Below, piece by piece: positions 1 through 8,712 of a stretch of 64,000 nucleotides of DNA. A program made the translations under genes and the position numbers. The notes under the pieces are model-generated. The model was given only the letters and a program-made list of their open reading frames with translations, did no database searches and was not told the DNA's origin. Location of the stretch: contig CANPVD010000116.1 of NCBI GenBank assembly GCA_947581615.1, positions 52,110-116,109 of the forward strand, written 5' to 3'. The DNA is from Candidatus Humimonas hydrogenitrophica. Its GTDB lineage: Bacteria; Gemmatimonadota; Gemmatimonadetes; Palauibacterales; Palauibacteraceae. How positions within the stretch are numbered: position 1 is the first letter of the stretch; every line of letters starts with the position of its first letter.

Positions 1-304
1 CGATGAGGAAGTAGAGCAGTGGGCGCCCGAAGGAGCCTTCCCAGGACACGGAGCGGAAGAAGCGCGCGGGTTCGAACAGGCTGATGCGCCACACGTCGAA
101 CAGGGAGGAGAAGAAGTCCCGATCGGGGTCCTCCCAGGCCAGCCGCTCCGCCTCGGGCGCCGGCCCGGTCGGCGCGGCGCCGGCCGCCGGGGCCGCGCCG
201 ACCTCCGGGCCCGGCCCGCCCCGGGTGCCGAGCTCGCTTCCGCACAGGGGGCACGTGACGGCCCCCGGGTCGACCGAGAAGCCACAGTGGGGGCAGCTAG
301 GCAT
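1..304 (-). CDS. Zinc-ribbon, Yip1-like membrane protein (3' end cut by window)
   Basis: The reading frame opens at an ATG at 304 and stays open to the window edge, giving 101 residues of an incomplete protein. Residues 1-25 form a zinc ribbon with two CxxC knuckles (CPHC and CPLC). A Pro/Ala/Gly-rich linker follows, then a segment running FEPARFF, the kind of juxtamembrane entry seen in Yip1-type multi-pass membrane proteins, and a hydrophobic stretch begins at the cut. The Yip1 assignment rests on this short segment only. The role is unknown; proteins of this layout are usually uncharacterised inner-membrane proteins. Confidence 0.55.
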   Translation of the reverse strand, partial: MPSCPHCGFSVDPGAVTCPLCGSELGTRGGPGPEVGAAPAAGAAPTGPAPEAERLAWEDPDRDFFSSLFDVWRISLFEPARFFRSVSWEGSFGRPLLYFLI

Positions 305-364
305 GACGGACCTCACTCCCGGCGGGACGTGGAAGGGGGTGGGTGGGCGTCGGAACGACCGGCG

Positions 365-775
365 TCAGTCCAGTTGCAGCCACCCCTCGATCATCGCCGC
401 GAACGCGGCGAGGTCGATCGGCTTGAGGATGCAGTCGTCGCAGCGGGCGGCCGCGCTGGCCTGCCGGGCACCTTCCATGGCGCTCAGGGCCACGATTCGG
501 ATGGAGGACAGGTCCGCGTCGTCCAGCGCGCGAATTCGACGGGCGGCCTCGAGCCCGTCCACGCCCGGCATCATCACGTCCATGAGCACGAGATCGGGCC
601 GCTCGCGGAGCGTCAGCTGCACGGCGCTCTCCCCGTCGGCCGCCTCGAACACCTCGTATCCATGCGCCTCCAGGTAGGTGCGCAGGGCGATCCGGCAGTC
701 CTCGTTGTCGTCGGCCACGAGGATGCGGCCCGGGCGCGCCTGAGGCTCCTGCCGTGGATTGGGCGACGAATTCAT
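365..775 (-). CDS. Single-domain response regulator (CheY-like receiver)
   Basis: This 136-residue protein is a receiver domain with no output domain. The acidic pair is D22-D23, the phospho-acceptor is D66 in LVLMDVMMPG, the switch hydroxyl is S98, and the conserved lysine is K118 in LKPID. The first 16 residues are a disordered Pro/Gln-rich tail. It probably relays phosphate or binds a partner protein, as CheY and Spo0F do. No histidine kinase is adjacent, so the cognate kinase is not known. It lies 87 bases downstream of the acyl-CoA synthetase gene on the same strand and 60 bases upstream of the zinc-ribbon gene. Confidence 0.85.
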   Translation of the reverse strand: MNSSPNPRQEPQARPGRILVADDNEDCRIALRTYLEAHGYEVFEAADGESAVQLTLRERPDLVLMDVMMPGVDGLEAARRIRALDDADLSSIRIVALSAMEGARQASAAARCDDCILKPIDLAAFAAMIEGWLQLD

Positions 776-862
776 CGTCCCGATGTCGCTCGAGGTGGAC
801 GCAGAGGGATCCGTATCTCGACCAGACGAGCAACATCTGCGCCATGCGGGCGCGGCGCGCGT

Positions 863-2989
863 TCACGCGCCCCACCCCGGCTCGCCGACCAGGATCCGGG
901 CGTCGACCGCCACGCACCGCTCCGGTTCGGGGAAGGCGAGGAACGGGTTCACGTCCAGCTCGCGAATCTCCGGGTGATCGCCCACCAGCTGGCTCACCCG
1001 TTCCAGGACCTCGGCCACCCGCTCGAAGCACACGCCCGGCTCCCCCCTGACGCCCTCGAGGAGTCGCGCGCCCCGAATGTCTCGCACCATCTCGTTCGCG
1101 TCCACGTCCCTCACGGGCTGGACCCGGAAGGTGACGTCGCCGAGCGCCTCCACGTACACGCCCCCGAGCCCGAACATGATGAGGGGCCCGAAGTTGGGTT
1201 CGAGCGTCATGCCCACGATGGTCTCCCGGCCGCCACGCACCATGGGCTGCACGACCGCGCCCGTCATCACCGCGCCGTCGGGCCAGGTCGCGGCCCGCGA
1301 CTCCATGTCACGGTATGCCACGCGCACGGCCCGGGACTCATCCAGCTCCAGCGCCACGGCTCCCGCCTCGGACTTGTGGGACAGCCCCGGCGCCACCGCC
1401 TTGAGCACGACCGGGTAGCCGAGCTCGCTCGCGGCCGCCGCGGCTTCGTCGGCGCTCTCCACCACCCGGTAGGAAACCACCGGGATCCGGTACGCCTCGA
1501 GAACCTCGAGCGCCTGCGGGACGGGCAGCAGCGTCCGTCCCTCGCTCGCCGCCCCGGCCAGCACGCGATCCGCGCGCTCCCGGTCGACATCCTCGAAATG
1601 GCGGACCTCGCCCACGGGCCTGGCGAGCCAGCGCCGGTGTTTCTCCATGGCCGCCAGGGCGCGGGCCGCGGACTCCGGGAAGATGTAGGCCGGGATCCGG
1701 GCTTCGTGGAGCTCGGCCATGCCCCGCGGGAGCCCCTCGCGTCCCATGAGGACGGCCATCACCGGCTTGGAGGCCCCTTCGGCCACCGAGCGAATGGCCC
1801 GGGCCACGTCGCCCGAGTCCACGCCCAGGGGCGGCACGAAGGCGGCGATGACCGCGTCCACCTCCTCGTCGGCGAGCACGATCCCGAGCACCGAGCCGTA
1901 TTCCTCGGCCCGGGCGCTGGCGATCATGTCCACCGGGTTCGCCACGCTCGCTTCCTCGGGGAGGAGGTCCCGGAGGCGGGCCTGCGCACCCTCGGACAGG
2001 GGGGAGACCTCCAGGCCGCGAGACTCGCACGCATCGGCGATGATGATCCCGGGTCCGCCGGCGTTCGTCACGATCGCCACCCGGGGCCCCTCCGGCAGAG
2101 GCGCGTTGCCGAAGGCCATGGCGGCGTCGAACAGCTCCTCGACCGTATCCACGCGCAGCACGCCGCACTGGGCGAAGAGCGCGTCGGTGGCCACGTCCAT
2201 GGCCGCCATCGCTCCCGTGTGGCTCGATGCGGCGCGGGCGCCGGCGCGGCTGCGTCCCGCCTTCACCGCGATCACGGGCTTGTTGCGGGTCACCTCCCTG
2301 GCGATGCGCGTGAAGCGCCGCGGGTTTCCGAAGTTCTCCAGGTAGAGGAGAATGACGCCGACGCCGGGATCGTCGCGCCAGTAGGCCAGGAGGTCGTTTC
2401 CGGAGACGTCGGCCTTGTTACCCATGGACACGAACTGGCTGACGCCGATCCCGTACTCGGCCGCGTAGTCCAGGATCGTGACGCCCATGGCCCCCGACTG
2501 GCTCATGAACGCGATGGGCCCGGAGGGCGGCATGGAGGGGGCGAAGGTCGCGTTCATGGACATCTCGCCCGAGGTGTTGATCACCCCCATGCAGTTGGGG
2601 CCGACCATCCGCATGCCGTGGGTGCGGACGATGTCGAGCAGCTCCCGCTCCCGGACGATCCCGGCGCCTCCCACCTCCTTGAAGCCGGCGCTGATCACGA
2701 CCACCCCCGGGATCCCGGCCTCGGCGCACTGCTCGACCACGGAGCGGACGTGCTCCTTCGGAACCACCACGACGGCCAGGTCGGGGACCTCGGGAAGGTC
2801 CCCGACCGATGGGAAGGCCTGCATCGAGTGGACCGCCGCGGCGCCGGGGTTTACCGGATATACGGTGCCCTGGAAGCCGTGCACGAGGAGATTGTCCACG
2901 ATCTGGTAGCCGATCGTGCCGGGACGGCGGCTGGCGCCGATCACCGCGATCGAAGACGGGCGCAGGATGGCGTCGAGGGATGGGCGCAC
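863..2989 (-). CDS. ADP-forming acetate/acyl-CoA synthetase family protein
   Basis: This single-chain NDP-forming acyl-CoA synthetase (708 residues from the GTG at 2989) interconverts acyl-CoA + ADP + Pi and acid + CoA + ATP. The order is an N-terminal Rossmann CoA-binding domain (IAVIGASRRPGTIG near residue 20), two succinyl-CoA-ligase-like domains with the conserved histidine in SSHTGA, and a C-terminal ATP-grasp domain with KAVAPGLSHKSEAG. Domain content matches archaeal ACD and protein-acetyltransferase relatives, but no GNAT domain is fused. The start is uncertain: a TTG at 3019 overlapping the dnaN stop is also possible, and neither has a clear ribosome site. The downstream position after dnaN suggests cotranscription. 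Substrate cannot be read from sequence. Confidence 0.85.
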   Translation of the reverse strand: MRPSLDAILRPSSIAVIGASRRPGTIGYQIVDNLLVHGFQGTVYPVNPGAAAVHSMQAFPSVGDLPEVPDLAVVVVPKEHVRSVVEQCAEAGIPGVVVISAGFKEVGGAGIVRERELLDIVRTHGMRMVGPNCMGVINTSGEMSMNATFAPSMPPSGPIAFMSQSGAMGVTILDYAAEYGIGVSQFVSMGNKADVSGNDLLAYWRDDPGVGVILLYLENFGNPRRFTRIAREVTRNKPVIAVKAGRSRAGARAASSHTGAMAAMDVATDALFAQCGVLRVDTVEELFDAAMAFGNAPLPEGPRVAIVTNAGGPGIIIADACESRGLEVSPLSEGAQARLRDLLPEEASVANPVDMIASARAEEYGSVLGIVLADEEVDAVIAAFVPPLGVDSGDVARAIRSVAEGASKPVMAVLMGREGLPRGMAELHEARIPAYIFPESAARALAAMEKHRRWLARPVGEVRHFEDVDRERADRVLAGAASEGRTLLPVPQALEVLEAYRIPVVSYRVVESADEAAAAASELGYPVVLKAVAPGLSHKSEAGAVALELDESRAVRVAYRDMESRAATWPDGAVMTGAVVQPMVRGGRETIVGMTLEPNFGPLIMFGLGGVYVEALGDVTFRVQPVRDVDANEMVRDIRGARLLEGVRGEPGVCFERVAEVLERVSQLVGDHPEIRELDVNPFLAFPEPERCVAVDARILVGEPGWGA

Positions 2990-3015
2990 GGGCCGTGGGG
3001 CCCGGTCGACATCGT

Positions 3016-4119
3016 TCAATCGAGGAGCCGCAGCGGCATCACCAGGCAGAGGTAATCGGGCTCGCCCCCGGCCGGCCGAAAGGTCGCCGCCCGTTCCGGG
3101 GCCCGGAACTCGATGCGGACGTCCTCGTCCGGCATGTAACGCAGCACCTCCAGCAGGTAGTTGGCGTTGAAGCCTATCTCGAGCGTCTCTCCCTGGTAGT
3201 CGACCGAGACCTCGTCCTCGGCCTCTCCGAGGTCCGGCGTCTGGACGCGGAAGCCGAGAGTCCCCTCGGAGAATGAAAGGCGGACGCGGTGCGTCTGGTC
3301 GCTGGCCACCACGGCCATGCGCCGGATCGCCTTCTCGAGCGCCCCCGTACTGCCGACCGCCTGCTTGTCGTTGTCGGAGGGGATGACCTGCTCGTAGTTG
3401 GGATACGGCCCCTCGATGAGGCGGGTGTACACCACCCTTGTCGCGGACCGGAAGGCCAGGTGGTTCTCGGACCGCGCCACCTCCACCTCCTCGTCGGCCT
3501 CGAACAGCCGCTCGACTTGCTGCAGGGCTTTCGGAGGCACGATGAGGTCGGCTTCGGGAGCGTCCACCTCCTCCAGCGGGAACGTCATGCGCGCCAGCCG
3601 GTGGCCATTGGTGGCGACCATGGTGCAGTGGTCGGAGCGCAACTGCCACAACACCCCGTTCAGAATGGGTCGGCTCTCCTCGGTCGACGCCGCGAAGGCC
3701 GTGTGCCCGATGAGCTCCTGGAGCGTCCCCGCCGTCACCTTCCAGCTCTCGGAGAAGTCGACCTCCGGGAAGGACGGGAACTCCCCCTCGGGGAGCCCGA
3801 ACAGCTTGAAGCGGCTCTTCCCGCAGGACAGCTCGATCTGGTCGCCATCCGCGACCAGGTGCACCGGGGCGCTCTCGAGCTCCCGGGCGATGTCGGAGAT
3901 CTTCCGGGCGGGAACGGTGATCGCTCCGGCCTGCTCCACCTCGGCGTCCACGCCCACCGACACCGAGATATCCAGGTCGGTACCGCTCATCTCGAGCCTG
4001 GCTCCCTGCGCCCGCAGGAGAATGTTCGAGAGGACCGGCAGGGTCGTCTTGTTGGGGATCGTGGCCGCCACGGCCCCGAGTCCCTCCTGCAACTTCTCGC
4101 GCGTTATCGAAAGCCTCAT
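3016..4119 (-). CDS. dnaN: DNA polymerase III beta sliding clamp
   Basis: The 367-residue product has the length and three-fold repeated clamp architecture of DnaN. It begins MRLSITREKLQEGL and ends with the conserved C-terminal MPLRLLD, close to the canonical MPMRL motif of the peptide-binding pocket. The dimeric ring tethers DNA polymerase III and docks DnaA-inactivating and repair factors. It is transcribed away from oriC on the same strand as dnaA, with the origin in the dnaA-dnaN gap. Its stop overlaps a possible TTG start of the acyl-CoA synthetase gene. Confidence 0.97.
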   Translation of the reverse strand: MRLSITREKLQEGLGAVAATIPNKTTLPVLSNILLRAQGARLEMSGTDLDISVSVGVDAEVEQAGAITVPARKISDIARELESAPVHLVADGDQIELSCGKSRFKLFGLPEGEFPSFPEVDFSESWKVTAGTLQELIGHTAFAASTEESRPILNGVLWQLRSDHCTMVATNGHRLARMTFPLEEVDAPEADLIVPPKALQQVERLFEADEEVEVARSENHLAFRSATRVVYTRLIEGPYPNYEQVIPSDNDKQAVGSTGALEKAIRRMAVVASDQTHRVRLSFSEGTLGFRVQTPDLGEAEDEVSVDYQGETLEIGFNANYLLEVLRYMPDEDVRIEFRAPERAATFRPAGGEPDYLCLVMPLRLLD

Positions 4120-4410
4120 CGAGCTCCTCGTTCCTCCCGTGGCGGCGACTTTCCCCGGCGGTCTTCAGGGCTACGGTATGATATAGTAATCTTCGTAGTA
4201 GTAGTAGGGACCGTGGACATGTGGACATCTCGGGGTGGCGCGCAGGGAAGTCTAGCTTCCGTCAGCTGTTCCATATCTCCACCTCTTGTGGACGGTCGGG
4301 GGAAAACCGGGCCTTCTTCGACGCCCATCCACACCCGCGGCGTCCGCCGGAAGCCTCTCCACCCCGATCCACATTCCGTCAACGGGTCCCCGCGGCGCGG
4401 GGGGAGACAC
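4120..4410. other. oriC: Predicted chromosomal origin oriC
   Basis: The 291-base gap between dnaA and dnaN holds the parts of an origin. An AT-rich tract lies at about 4176-4193. It is followed by four tandem TAG trinucleotides at 4196-4207, matching the DnaA-trio rule (3'-GAT-5'), and then by DnaA-box-like 9-mers: TGTGGACAT at 4220, TGTGGACGG at 4287, CCATCCACA at 4325 and CGATCCACA at 4365. Each keeps the TGTGGA or TCCACA core but differs from TTATCCACA at the AT-rich end, as is common at high GC. Order is unwinding tract, trios, boxes, then dnaA. Confidence 0.8.
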
Positions 4411-5784
4411 TCAGTGGCGCAACTCGTCCTGGAGCTCCCGGACCCGCACACGAAAGTCCGGGTCCGAGGCCATCTCGGCCTCGACCTTGTTGACCGAGTG
4501 GATGACGGTCGAGTGATCGCGCCCCCCGAAGAGCCCCCCGATCTCGGTGTAGGGCAGGTCGAGGAGAGTCTTGATCAGGTACATGGCAATCTGGCGGGGA
4601 ACCGTGAGGGTCCGGGTCCGGCGCCTGGAGGTGAGGCCGTCCACGGTCACGTCCCACGCCTCCGCCGTTCTTCGTCGGATCTCCTCGGGCGTGGCGCGCT
4701 GCGGCTCGGGCTCCGGCTCGTCCGAACCCCCGAGCGCCTCTCGAGCCAGCTCGAGGGTGATCTCCCGGCGGGTCAGCGAGCTGTAGGCGAGCAGCTTGAT
4801 GACGGCGCCCTCGAGCTGCCGGACCGACGTCTTGCGGTGGCGCGCGATGTATTCGATGACCTCGTCGTCCAGGACGAGGCGGTCCTCGGCCGCCTTCTTC
4901 TGCAGGATGGCGACGCGCGTCTCGAAGTCGGGTGGCTTGATGTCGGTGACCAGGCCCCACTCGAAGCGCGACACCAGGCGCTCCTGGAGGCCCGGGATCT
5001 CCTGTGGGGGTCGGTCGCTCGTGATGACGATCTGCTTCTGGGCGTCGTAGAGGGAGTTGAAGGTGTGGAAGAACTCCTCCTGCGTGCCCTCCTTGTTGCC
5101 CAGGAAGTGGACATCGTCCACCAGGAGCACGTCGATCCGACGGTAGCGCTGGCGGAACTCGGGCGTGCGTCCGCTCTGGATGGCCGAGATCATCTCGTTC
5201 GTGAACTGCTCGGACGGGATGTAGGCGACCCGCCGGCCCGGCGCGCGGTCCAGGATGGCGTGCCCGATGGCATGCATGAGGTGCGTCTTGCCCAGGCCGG
5301 TGTCCCCGTAGATGAACAGAGGGTTGTAGGCCTTGGCCGGGGCATCGGCCACGCGCTGGCAGGCGGCCGCCGCCAGCTGGTTGTTCCCGCCGATGACGAA
5401 GCGCGAGAAGGTGTAACGCTCGTTGAGGCCGGAGGCGGACGGAGAGGCGGACGCGGCGGCCGACCCGGCCGCCGCGGGGGATGGGTGGGCGACCTCGGAG
5501 GACCGGAACTCCGGGATCTGGATCCGGTCCGCGTGGCCCTGGTGCTCGAACCGGAGCTCGAGGGAGCGTCCCAGCTGACGCTCGGCCAGGTCGACCAGGA
5601 GCGGGCCGTACTTATCCTCGATCCACTCGACGGCGAACTTGGTGGGCGCGCCGACCACGAGCGTGTCGTCCGAGAGGGTGACGGCCTCCGTGGCCGAGAG
5701 CCACGTCCGGAACGTCTGCTCGGGAAGGACGTCCCGCGCGGCATCGGTGATGCGGGCCCAGACTTCGTTCGCGGTCAGTTCCAT
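4411..5784 (-). CDS. dnaA: Chromosomal replication initiator DnaA
   Basis: This is a 457-residue DnaA with all four domains: N-terminal helicase-loading domain (1-85), a short Pro/Ala/Ser linker (95-120), an AAA+ domain with Walker A GDTGLGKT at 160-167 and Walker B LLVDDVH near 220, and a C-terminal helix-turn-helix with the box-binding signature GGRDHSTVIHS. It oligomerises on oriC and melts the adjacent AT-rich tract. The ATG at 5784 gives the standard N-terminus (MELTANEVWARI); the open frame continues much further upstream but that stretch is antisense to rpmH-rnpA-yidD. The promoter at 5840-5868 leaves a leader of about 50 bases. Confidence 0.97.
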   Translation of the reverse strand: MELTANEVWARITDAARDVLPEQTFRTWLSATEAVTLSDDTLVVGAPTKFAVEWIEDKYGPLLVDLAERQLGRSLELRFEHQGHADRIQIPEFRSSEVAHPSPAAAGSAAASASPSASGLNERYTFSRFVIGGNNQLAAAACQRVADAPAKAYNPLFIYGDTGLGKTHLMHAIGHAILDRAPGRRVAYIPSEQFTNEMISAIQSGRTPEFRQRYRRIDVLLVDDVHFLGNKEGTQEEFFHTFNSLYDAQKQIVITSDRPPQEIPGLQERLVSRFEWGLVTDIKPPDFETRVAILQKKAAEDRLVLDDEVIEYIARHRKTSVRQLEGAVIKLLAYSSLTRREITLELAREALGGSDEPEPEPQRATPEEIRRRTAEAWDVTVDGLTSRRRTRTLTVPRQIAMYLIKTLLDLPYTEIGGLFGGRDHSTVIHSVNKVEAEMASDPDFRVRVRELQDELRH

Positions 5785-5839
5785 GCAGCCTGAGTTCCAG
5801 GGTCGGCCCGAGCACCGGGGGCAGGAGACGGGGGGCCTC

Positions 5840-5868
5840 ATTGTAGAGAGGGTGACCGGGAGTGTCAA
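5840..5868 (-). promoter_or_regulatory. dnaA promoter (sigma-70 type)
   Basis: Read on the minus strand, a perfect -35 TTGACA (5868-5863) and a -10 TACAAT (5845-5840) are separated by exactly 17 bases. Transcription would start near 5833, about 50 bases before the dnaA ATG. The match stands out in this GC-rich background. Confidence 0.8.
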
Positions 5869-5911
5869 CGAGGTGGGCGGGGGGCACGAGGCGGGGGGAG
5901 CACGCCTCACT

Positions 5912-5940
5912 TTGACAGTGGTCGGCCCTGCGTCTATACT
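5912..5940 (+). promoter_or_regulatory. rpmH operon promoter (sigma-70 type)
   Basis: A perfect -35 TTGACA (5912-5917), a 17-base spacer and a -10 TATACT (5935-5940) point to rpmH-rnpA-yidD-yidC. The predicted start near 5947 leaves a leader of about 90 bases before rpmH. It lies back to back with the dnaA promoter, 43 bases between the two -35 elements. Confidence 0.8.
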
Positions 5941-6037
5941 GATCGGCTCCTCGAAAAGCCGAGGCTCCGAACCGACGCCGCTCGCACGGAGCACGCCGCG
6001 AGCCGGCCCGCTGTCCCCGCGATCATAGACGAGTGTC

Positions 6038-6208
6038 ATGGGAAGGACGTGCAGCAAGACCACCAATCGCAAGCGCCGCCGCGACCATGGCTTCCGGGCC
6101 CGTATGAAGACCAAGGGTGGCCGCAAGACGCTCGCCCGTCGTCGCCGGAGGGGCCGCAAGCGGCTCAGCGTGAGCCGCGAGCGCGTTCGCAAGCATCGGG
6201 GCCGCTGA
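6038..6208 (+). CDS. rpmH: 50S ribosomal protein L34
   Basis: This 56-residue, strongly basic protein has the L34 core [20 protein letters not shown] and the trailing RGRKRLSVS. The N-terminus ([15 protein letters not shown]) is one residue longer and more divergent than the usual MKRTYQPS form, and the C-terminus has about ten extra residues ending RKHRGR. It is a structural part of the large ribosomal subunit. The rpmH-rnpA order beside dnaA is the ancestral bacterial arrangement, which supports the call. Confidence 0.93.
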   Translation: MGRTCSKTTNRKRRRDHGFRARMKTKGGRKTLARRRRRGRKRLSVSRERVRKHRGR

Positions 6209-6256
6209 GGAGGCCGCCGGGGCCGCCGCGAGTCCGAGAGACGAGGGTGACGTTGC

Positions 6257-6628
6257 GTGAGCGCGGGAGAGCGCTTTCCGCGCGCGGCGCGCCTGCGGTC
6301 CTCGCAGGAGATTCGCGCGACCTTTCGGGAGGGCCGCCGCCACGCGGGGCGCGACCTGGACCTGTTCGCCAGGGCCTCCCGGAGCGGGCGGCCGCGGGTG
6401 GCCGTCGTCGTTCCGACGCACGGCCGCACCATCGTGGAGCGCAACCGGCTCCGCCGACGGCTACGCGAGATTCTGCGCCGGGAATGGCTCCCGGTCGCGG
6501 TGGGTGAGGGCACGAGCGTGGATATGGTGGTGCGGGCCCGCGCCACGGCATACGACCTCGGCTTCGGGGAGCTGCGCTCCGGGCTCCTGGAGGTGCTGGG
6601 AGGGCTGACGTGGCCGCGCGGTTCCTGA
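6257..6628 (+). CDS. rnpA: Ribonuclease P protein component
   Basis: This 123-residue basic protein is the protein subunit of RNase P, which assists the catalytic RNA in removing tRNA 5' leaders. It has the N-terminal [17 protein letters not shown] segment that contacts the pre-tRNA leader and the family RNR-type motif [13 protein letters not shown] in the central helix. The GTG start follows a GAGGGTGA sequence. It lies 48 bases after rpmH and its end overlaps yidD by 19 bases, so the genes are translationally linked. Confidence 0.95.
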   Translation: MSAGERFPRAARLRSSQEIRATFREGRRHAGRDLDLFARASRSGRPRVAVVVPTHGRTIVERNRLRRRLREILRREWLPVAVGEGTSVDMVVRARATAYDLGFGELRSGLLEVLGGLTWPRGS

Positions 6629-6873
6629 TCCTGCTCATCCGGGTGTACCGGGCGGCGTTCTCGCCGCTCCTCCCGCCAGCGTGTCGCTACACGCCGACCT
6701 GCTCGGAGTATGCGCTCGAGGCCGTGGAGCGTTTCGGCGCCCTCCGGGGCGGGTGGCTCGCCGCTCGCAGGCTGCTGCGCTGCCACCCCTTCGGGGGCTT
6801 CGGTCCCGATCCGGTGCCGCCCGCCGACGGTGCGTCGGTCCGGACGGAGGCCGCGGGGCGCGGGGCGACCTGA
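6610..6873 (+). CDS. yidD: Membrane protein insertion efficiency factor YidD
   Basis: This 87-residue protein has the YidD signature: an amphipathic N-terminus ([20 protein letters not shown]), a [19 protein letters not shown] core with three conserved cysteines in all, and [16 protein letters not shown]. It is a small membrane-associated helper of YidC-dependent insertion. The GTG start lies inside the rnpA reading frame, and the stop is four bases before the yidC ATG. Overlap on both sides is typical of this operon. Confidence 0.93.
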   Translation: MAARFLILLIRVYRAAFSPLLPPACRYTPTCSEYALEAVERFGALRGGWLAARRLLRCHPFGGFGPDPVPPADGASVRTEAAGRGAT

Positions 6874-6877
6874 CGCG

Positions 6878-8650
6878 ATGGAGAAGCGCGTAACCGTGGC
6901 GATCGTGCTCATGATCGCCGTCGTCGTGATCACGAACCTCCTGTTCCCGCCTTCGTCGCCCAGGCAACCACCGGGGGCGGCCGTGGATTCGGCCGCCGTG
7001 GCGGTGGGTGGTGGCGCGGTCGCGGGCAGCGCTTCCACGGCGCCGGACTCGGCGTCGGCTTCCGGAGCCGTTGGAGCGCCGGCGGGCAGTCTGGCGGCCG
7101 GCGGCCGCACGGAGAGCGTCGCGGCGCCCGACACCGGGACCGCGGTGGCCGGCCCGGCGCCGTCCCTGGGGGACCAGGGCGCGACCGAGGCGGCGCCGGG
7201 CGACACCATCCGGGTTCGCACCCCCCTGTACACCCTGGCGTTCGACACGCGTGGGGCCCGCCTGGTCAGCGCCACGCTCCGGCACTACGCCTCGTTCGCG
7301 AGCGGCGACTCCGCCGGCCGGAGGGCGGAGCTGGTACGCAGCGGCGAACACCTGCTGTCCTGGCGTGTGGCCGTCGGTCCGGACACCCTCGATCTGTCCG
7401 GGCGCCGGTTCGAGCCCAGTGCTCCGTCCGTACGGGTGGACAGCGGCGGCGGGGCCGACAGTCTCTCGTTCCGGTATGCCGTCCCCGGGACGAAGCTGGT
7501 GTATCGGGTCACCTACCGGTTCGAGCCGGACCGGTACCTGGTGGACGTGCACGGCGCCTTCGAGGGCCTCGGCTCGCGGGGCTACACGGTGCTCGCCTGG
7601 CTGGGCAGCGGCATCCGGACGAACGAGGCGCATCCGGGGGAGGATTACAAGCACCTCGCCTACGTCGTGAACGGGCAGCAGGGAGTGAAGAGCCAGGGGC
7701 TCGACGACGTGAAGCCCGACAGCGTGCGGACGCCGGAGGGGGCGCCCTTCCGGTGGGTGGCCGTGAAGGACAAGTACTTCCTGGAGGCCCTGATCGCGCC
7801 CCGCGGGAAGCAGGGATTCGGCGGCCTCCTGGTGACCGGCGACGCGGCGCAGCACACCGCCCACATGGAAGCGGCGCTTCCCGTCCCGGCCGGCCAGCCC
7901 GGCTTCGAGCTCCAGTCCTACCTGGGCCCGCAGGAGTTCGATCGCCTGGCCGCCATCGGCCAGGAGATCCAGAACGTGAACCCCTACGGTTGGCAGTGGC
8001 TCCGGTTCATCATCCGGCCGCTCGCCGGGCTCATCACCAAGATCCTCACGTGGCTCCACAACGTCCTGGGCCTGCAGTACGGATGGGTGCTCATCCTGTT
8101 CGGGATCCTGATGCGGGTCGTCCTGTTCCCGCTGTACCAGAAGTCGATGCGGGCCCAGATGGCCCAGATGAAGGTGCAGCCGCTGGTCAAGGAGCTACAG
8201 GCCAAGTACAAGGACGAGCCGGAGAAACTCCAGAAGGAGATGATGCGGGTCTACCGGGAGCACAACATCAACCCGCTGGCCGGGTGCCTGCCGATGATGC
8301 TCCCCTTTCCCGTCCTGATCACGCTGTTCTTCGTGTTCGAGAACACGATCGAGTTCCGGGGCGTGCCCTTCCTGTGGCTGCCGGACCTCTCGCTCCAGGA
8401 TCCGCTCTACATCATCCCGGTCGCCATGGGACTGTCGATGTTCCTGCTGCAATGGATCGGACAGCGCGGCATGGAGCGGAACACGCAGATGAAGATGATG
8501 GGCTACGCCATGCCCGTCGTCATGACCTTCCTGTTCGCCCGGTTCCCGGCCGGCCTGAACCTGTACTACACGACCAGCAACCTGGCATCGCTGCCGCAGC
8601 AGTGGTATCTGGCCAGGGAGCGAATGGAGGAGGGCGGGGACTCCCGGTAG
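6878..8650 (+). CDS. yidC: Membrane protein insertase YidC (Oxa1 family)
   Basis: The 590-residue protein inserts and folds inner-membrane proteins alone or with SecYEG. It has the five-span Gram-negative form: an N-terminal transmembrane helix (about 5-25), a long Gly/Ala/Ser-rich linker, a large periplasmic beta domain (about 110-360) and a C-terminal Oxa1 core. The conserved hydrophilic-groove arginine is in GILMRVVLFPLYQKSMR, and the cytoplasmic coiled hairpin (MKVQPLVKELQAKYKDEPEKL) follows. The linker (residues 27-105) is unusually long and low-complexity. It is the last gene of the rpmH operon; the convergent DUF1207 gene ends 62 bases later. Confidence 0.96.
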   Translation: MEKRVTVAIVLMIAVVVITNLLFPPSSPRQPPGAAVDSAAVAVGGGAVAGSASTAPDSASASGAVGAPAGSLAAGGRTESVAAPDTGTAVAGPAPSLGDQGATEAAPGDTIRVRTPLYTLAFDTRGARLVSATLRHYASFASGDSAGRRAELVRSGEHLLSWRVAVGPDTLDLSGRRFEPSAPSVRVDSGGGADSLSFRYAVPGTKLVYRVTYRFEPDRYLVDVHGAFEGLGSRGYTVLAWLGSGIRTNEAHPGEDYKHLAYVVNGQQGVKSQGLDDVKPDSVRTPEGAPFRWVAVKDKYFLEALIAPRGKQGFGGLLVTGDAAQHTAHMEAALPVPAGQPGFELQSYLGPQEFDRLAAIGQEIQNVNPYGWQWLRFIIRPLAGLITKILTWLHNVLGLQYGWVLILFGILMRVVLFPLYQKSMRAQMAQMKVQPLVKELQAKYKDEPEKLQKEMMRVYREHNINPLAGCLPMMLPFPVLITLFFVFENTIEFRGVPFLWLPDLSLQDPLYIIPVAMGLSMFLLQWIGQRGMERNTQMKMMGYAMPVVMTFLFARFPAGLNLYYTTSNLASLPQQWYLARERMEEGGDSR

Positions 8651-8712
8651 GGTCCTCCCCCCGCTGCCCGGACGGGAGGGGCCGGGTGCTCCGGGGCGGG
8701 GACCGGGCCGCC

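Noticed and set aside
287..3055. Long plus-strand open frame of over 900 codons
   Set aside because: It is antisense to the response regulator and acyl-CoA synthetase genes, and its product is rich in His/Arg/Gly with no domain, as expected for a shadow frame at high GC.
3020..4228. Upstream extension of the acyl-CoA synthetase frame across dnaN
   Set aside because: The extension is out of frame with the real clamp gene and low-complexity. The synthetase family starts at the Rossmann domain.
5785..7275. Upstream extension of the dnaA frame by almost 500 codons
   Set aside because: It is antisense to rpmH-rnpA-yidD-yidC and lacks any domain. DnaA starts normally at the ATG at 5784.
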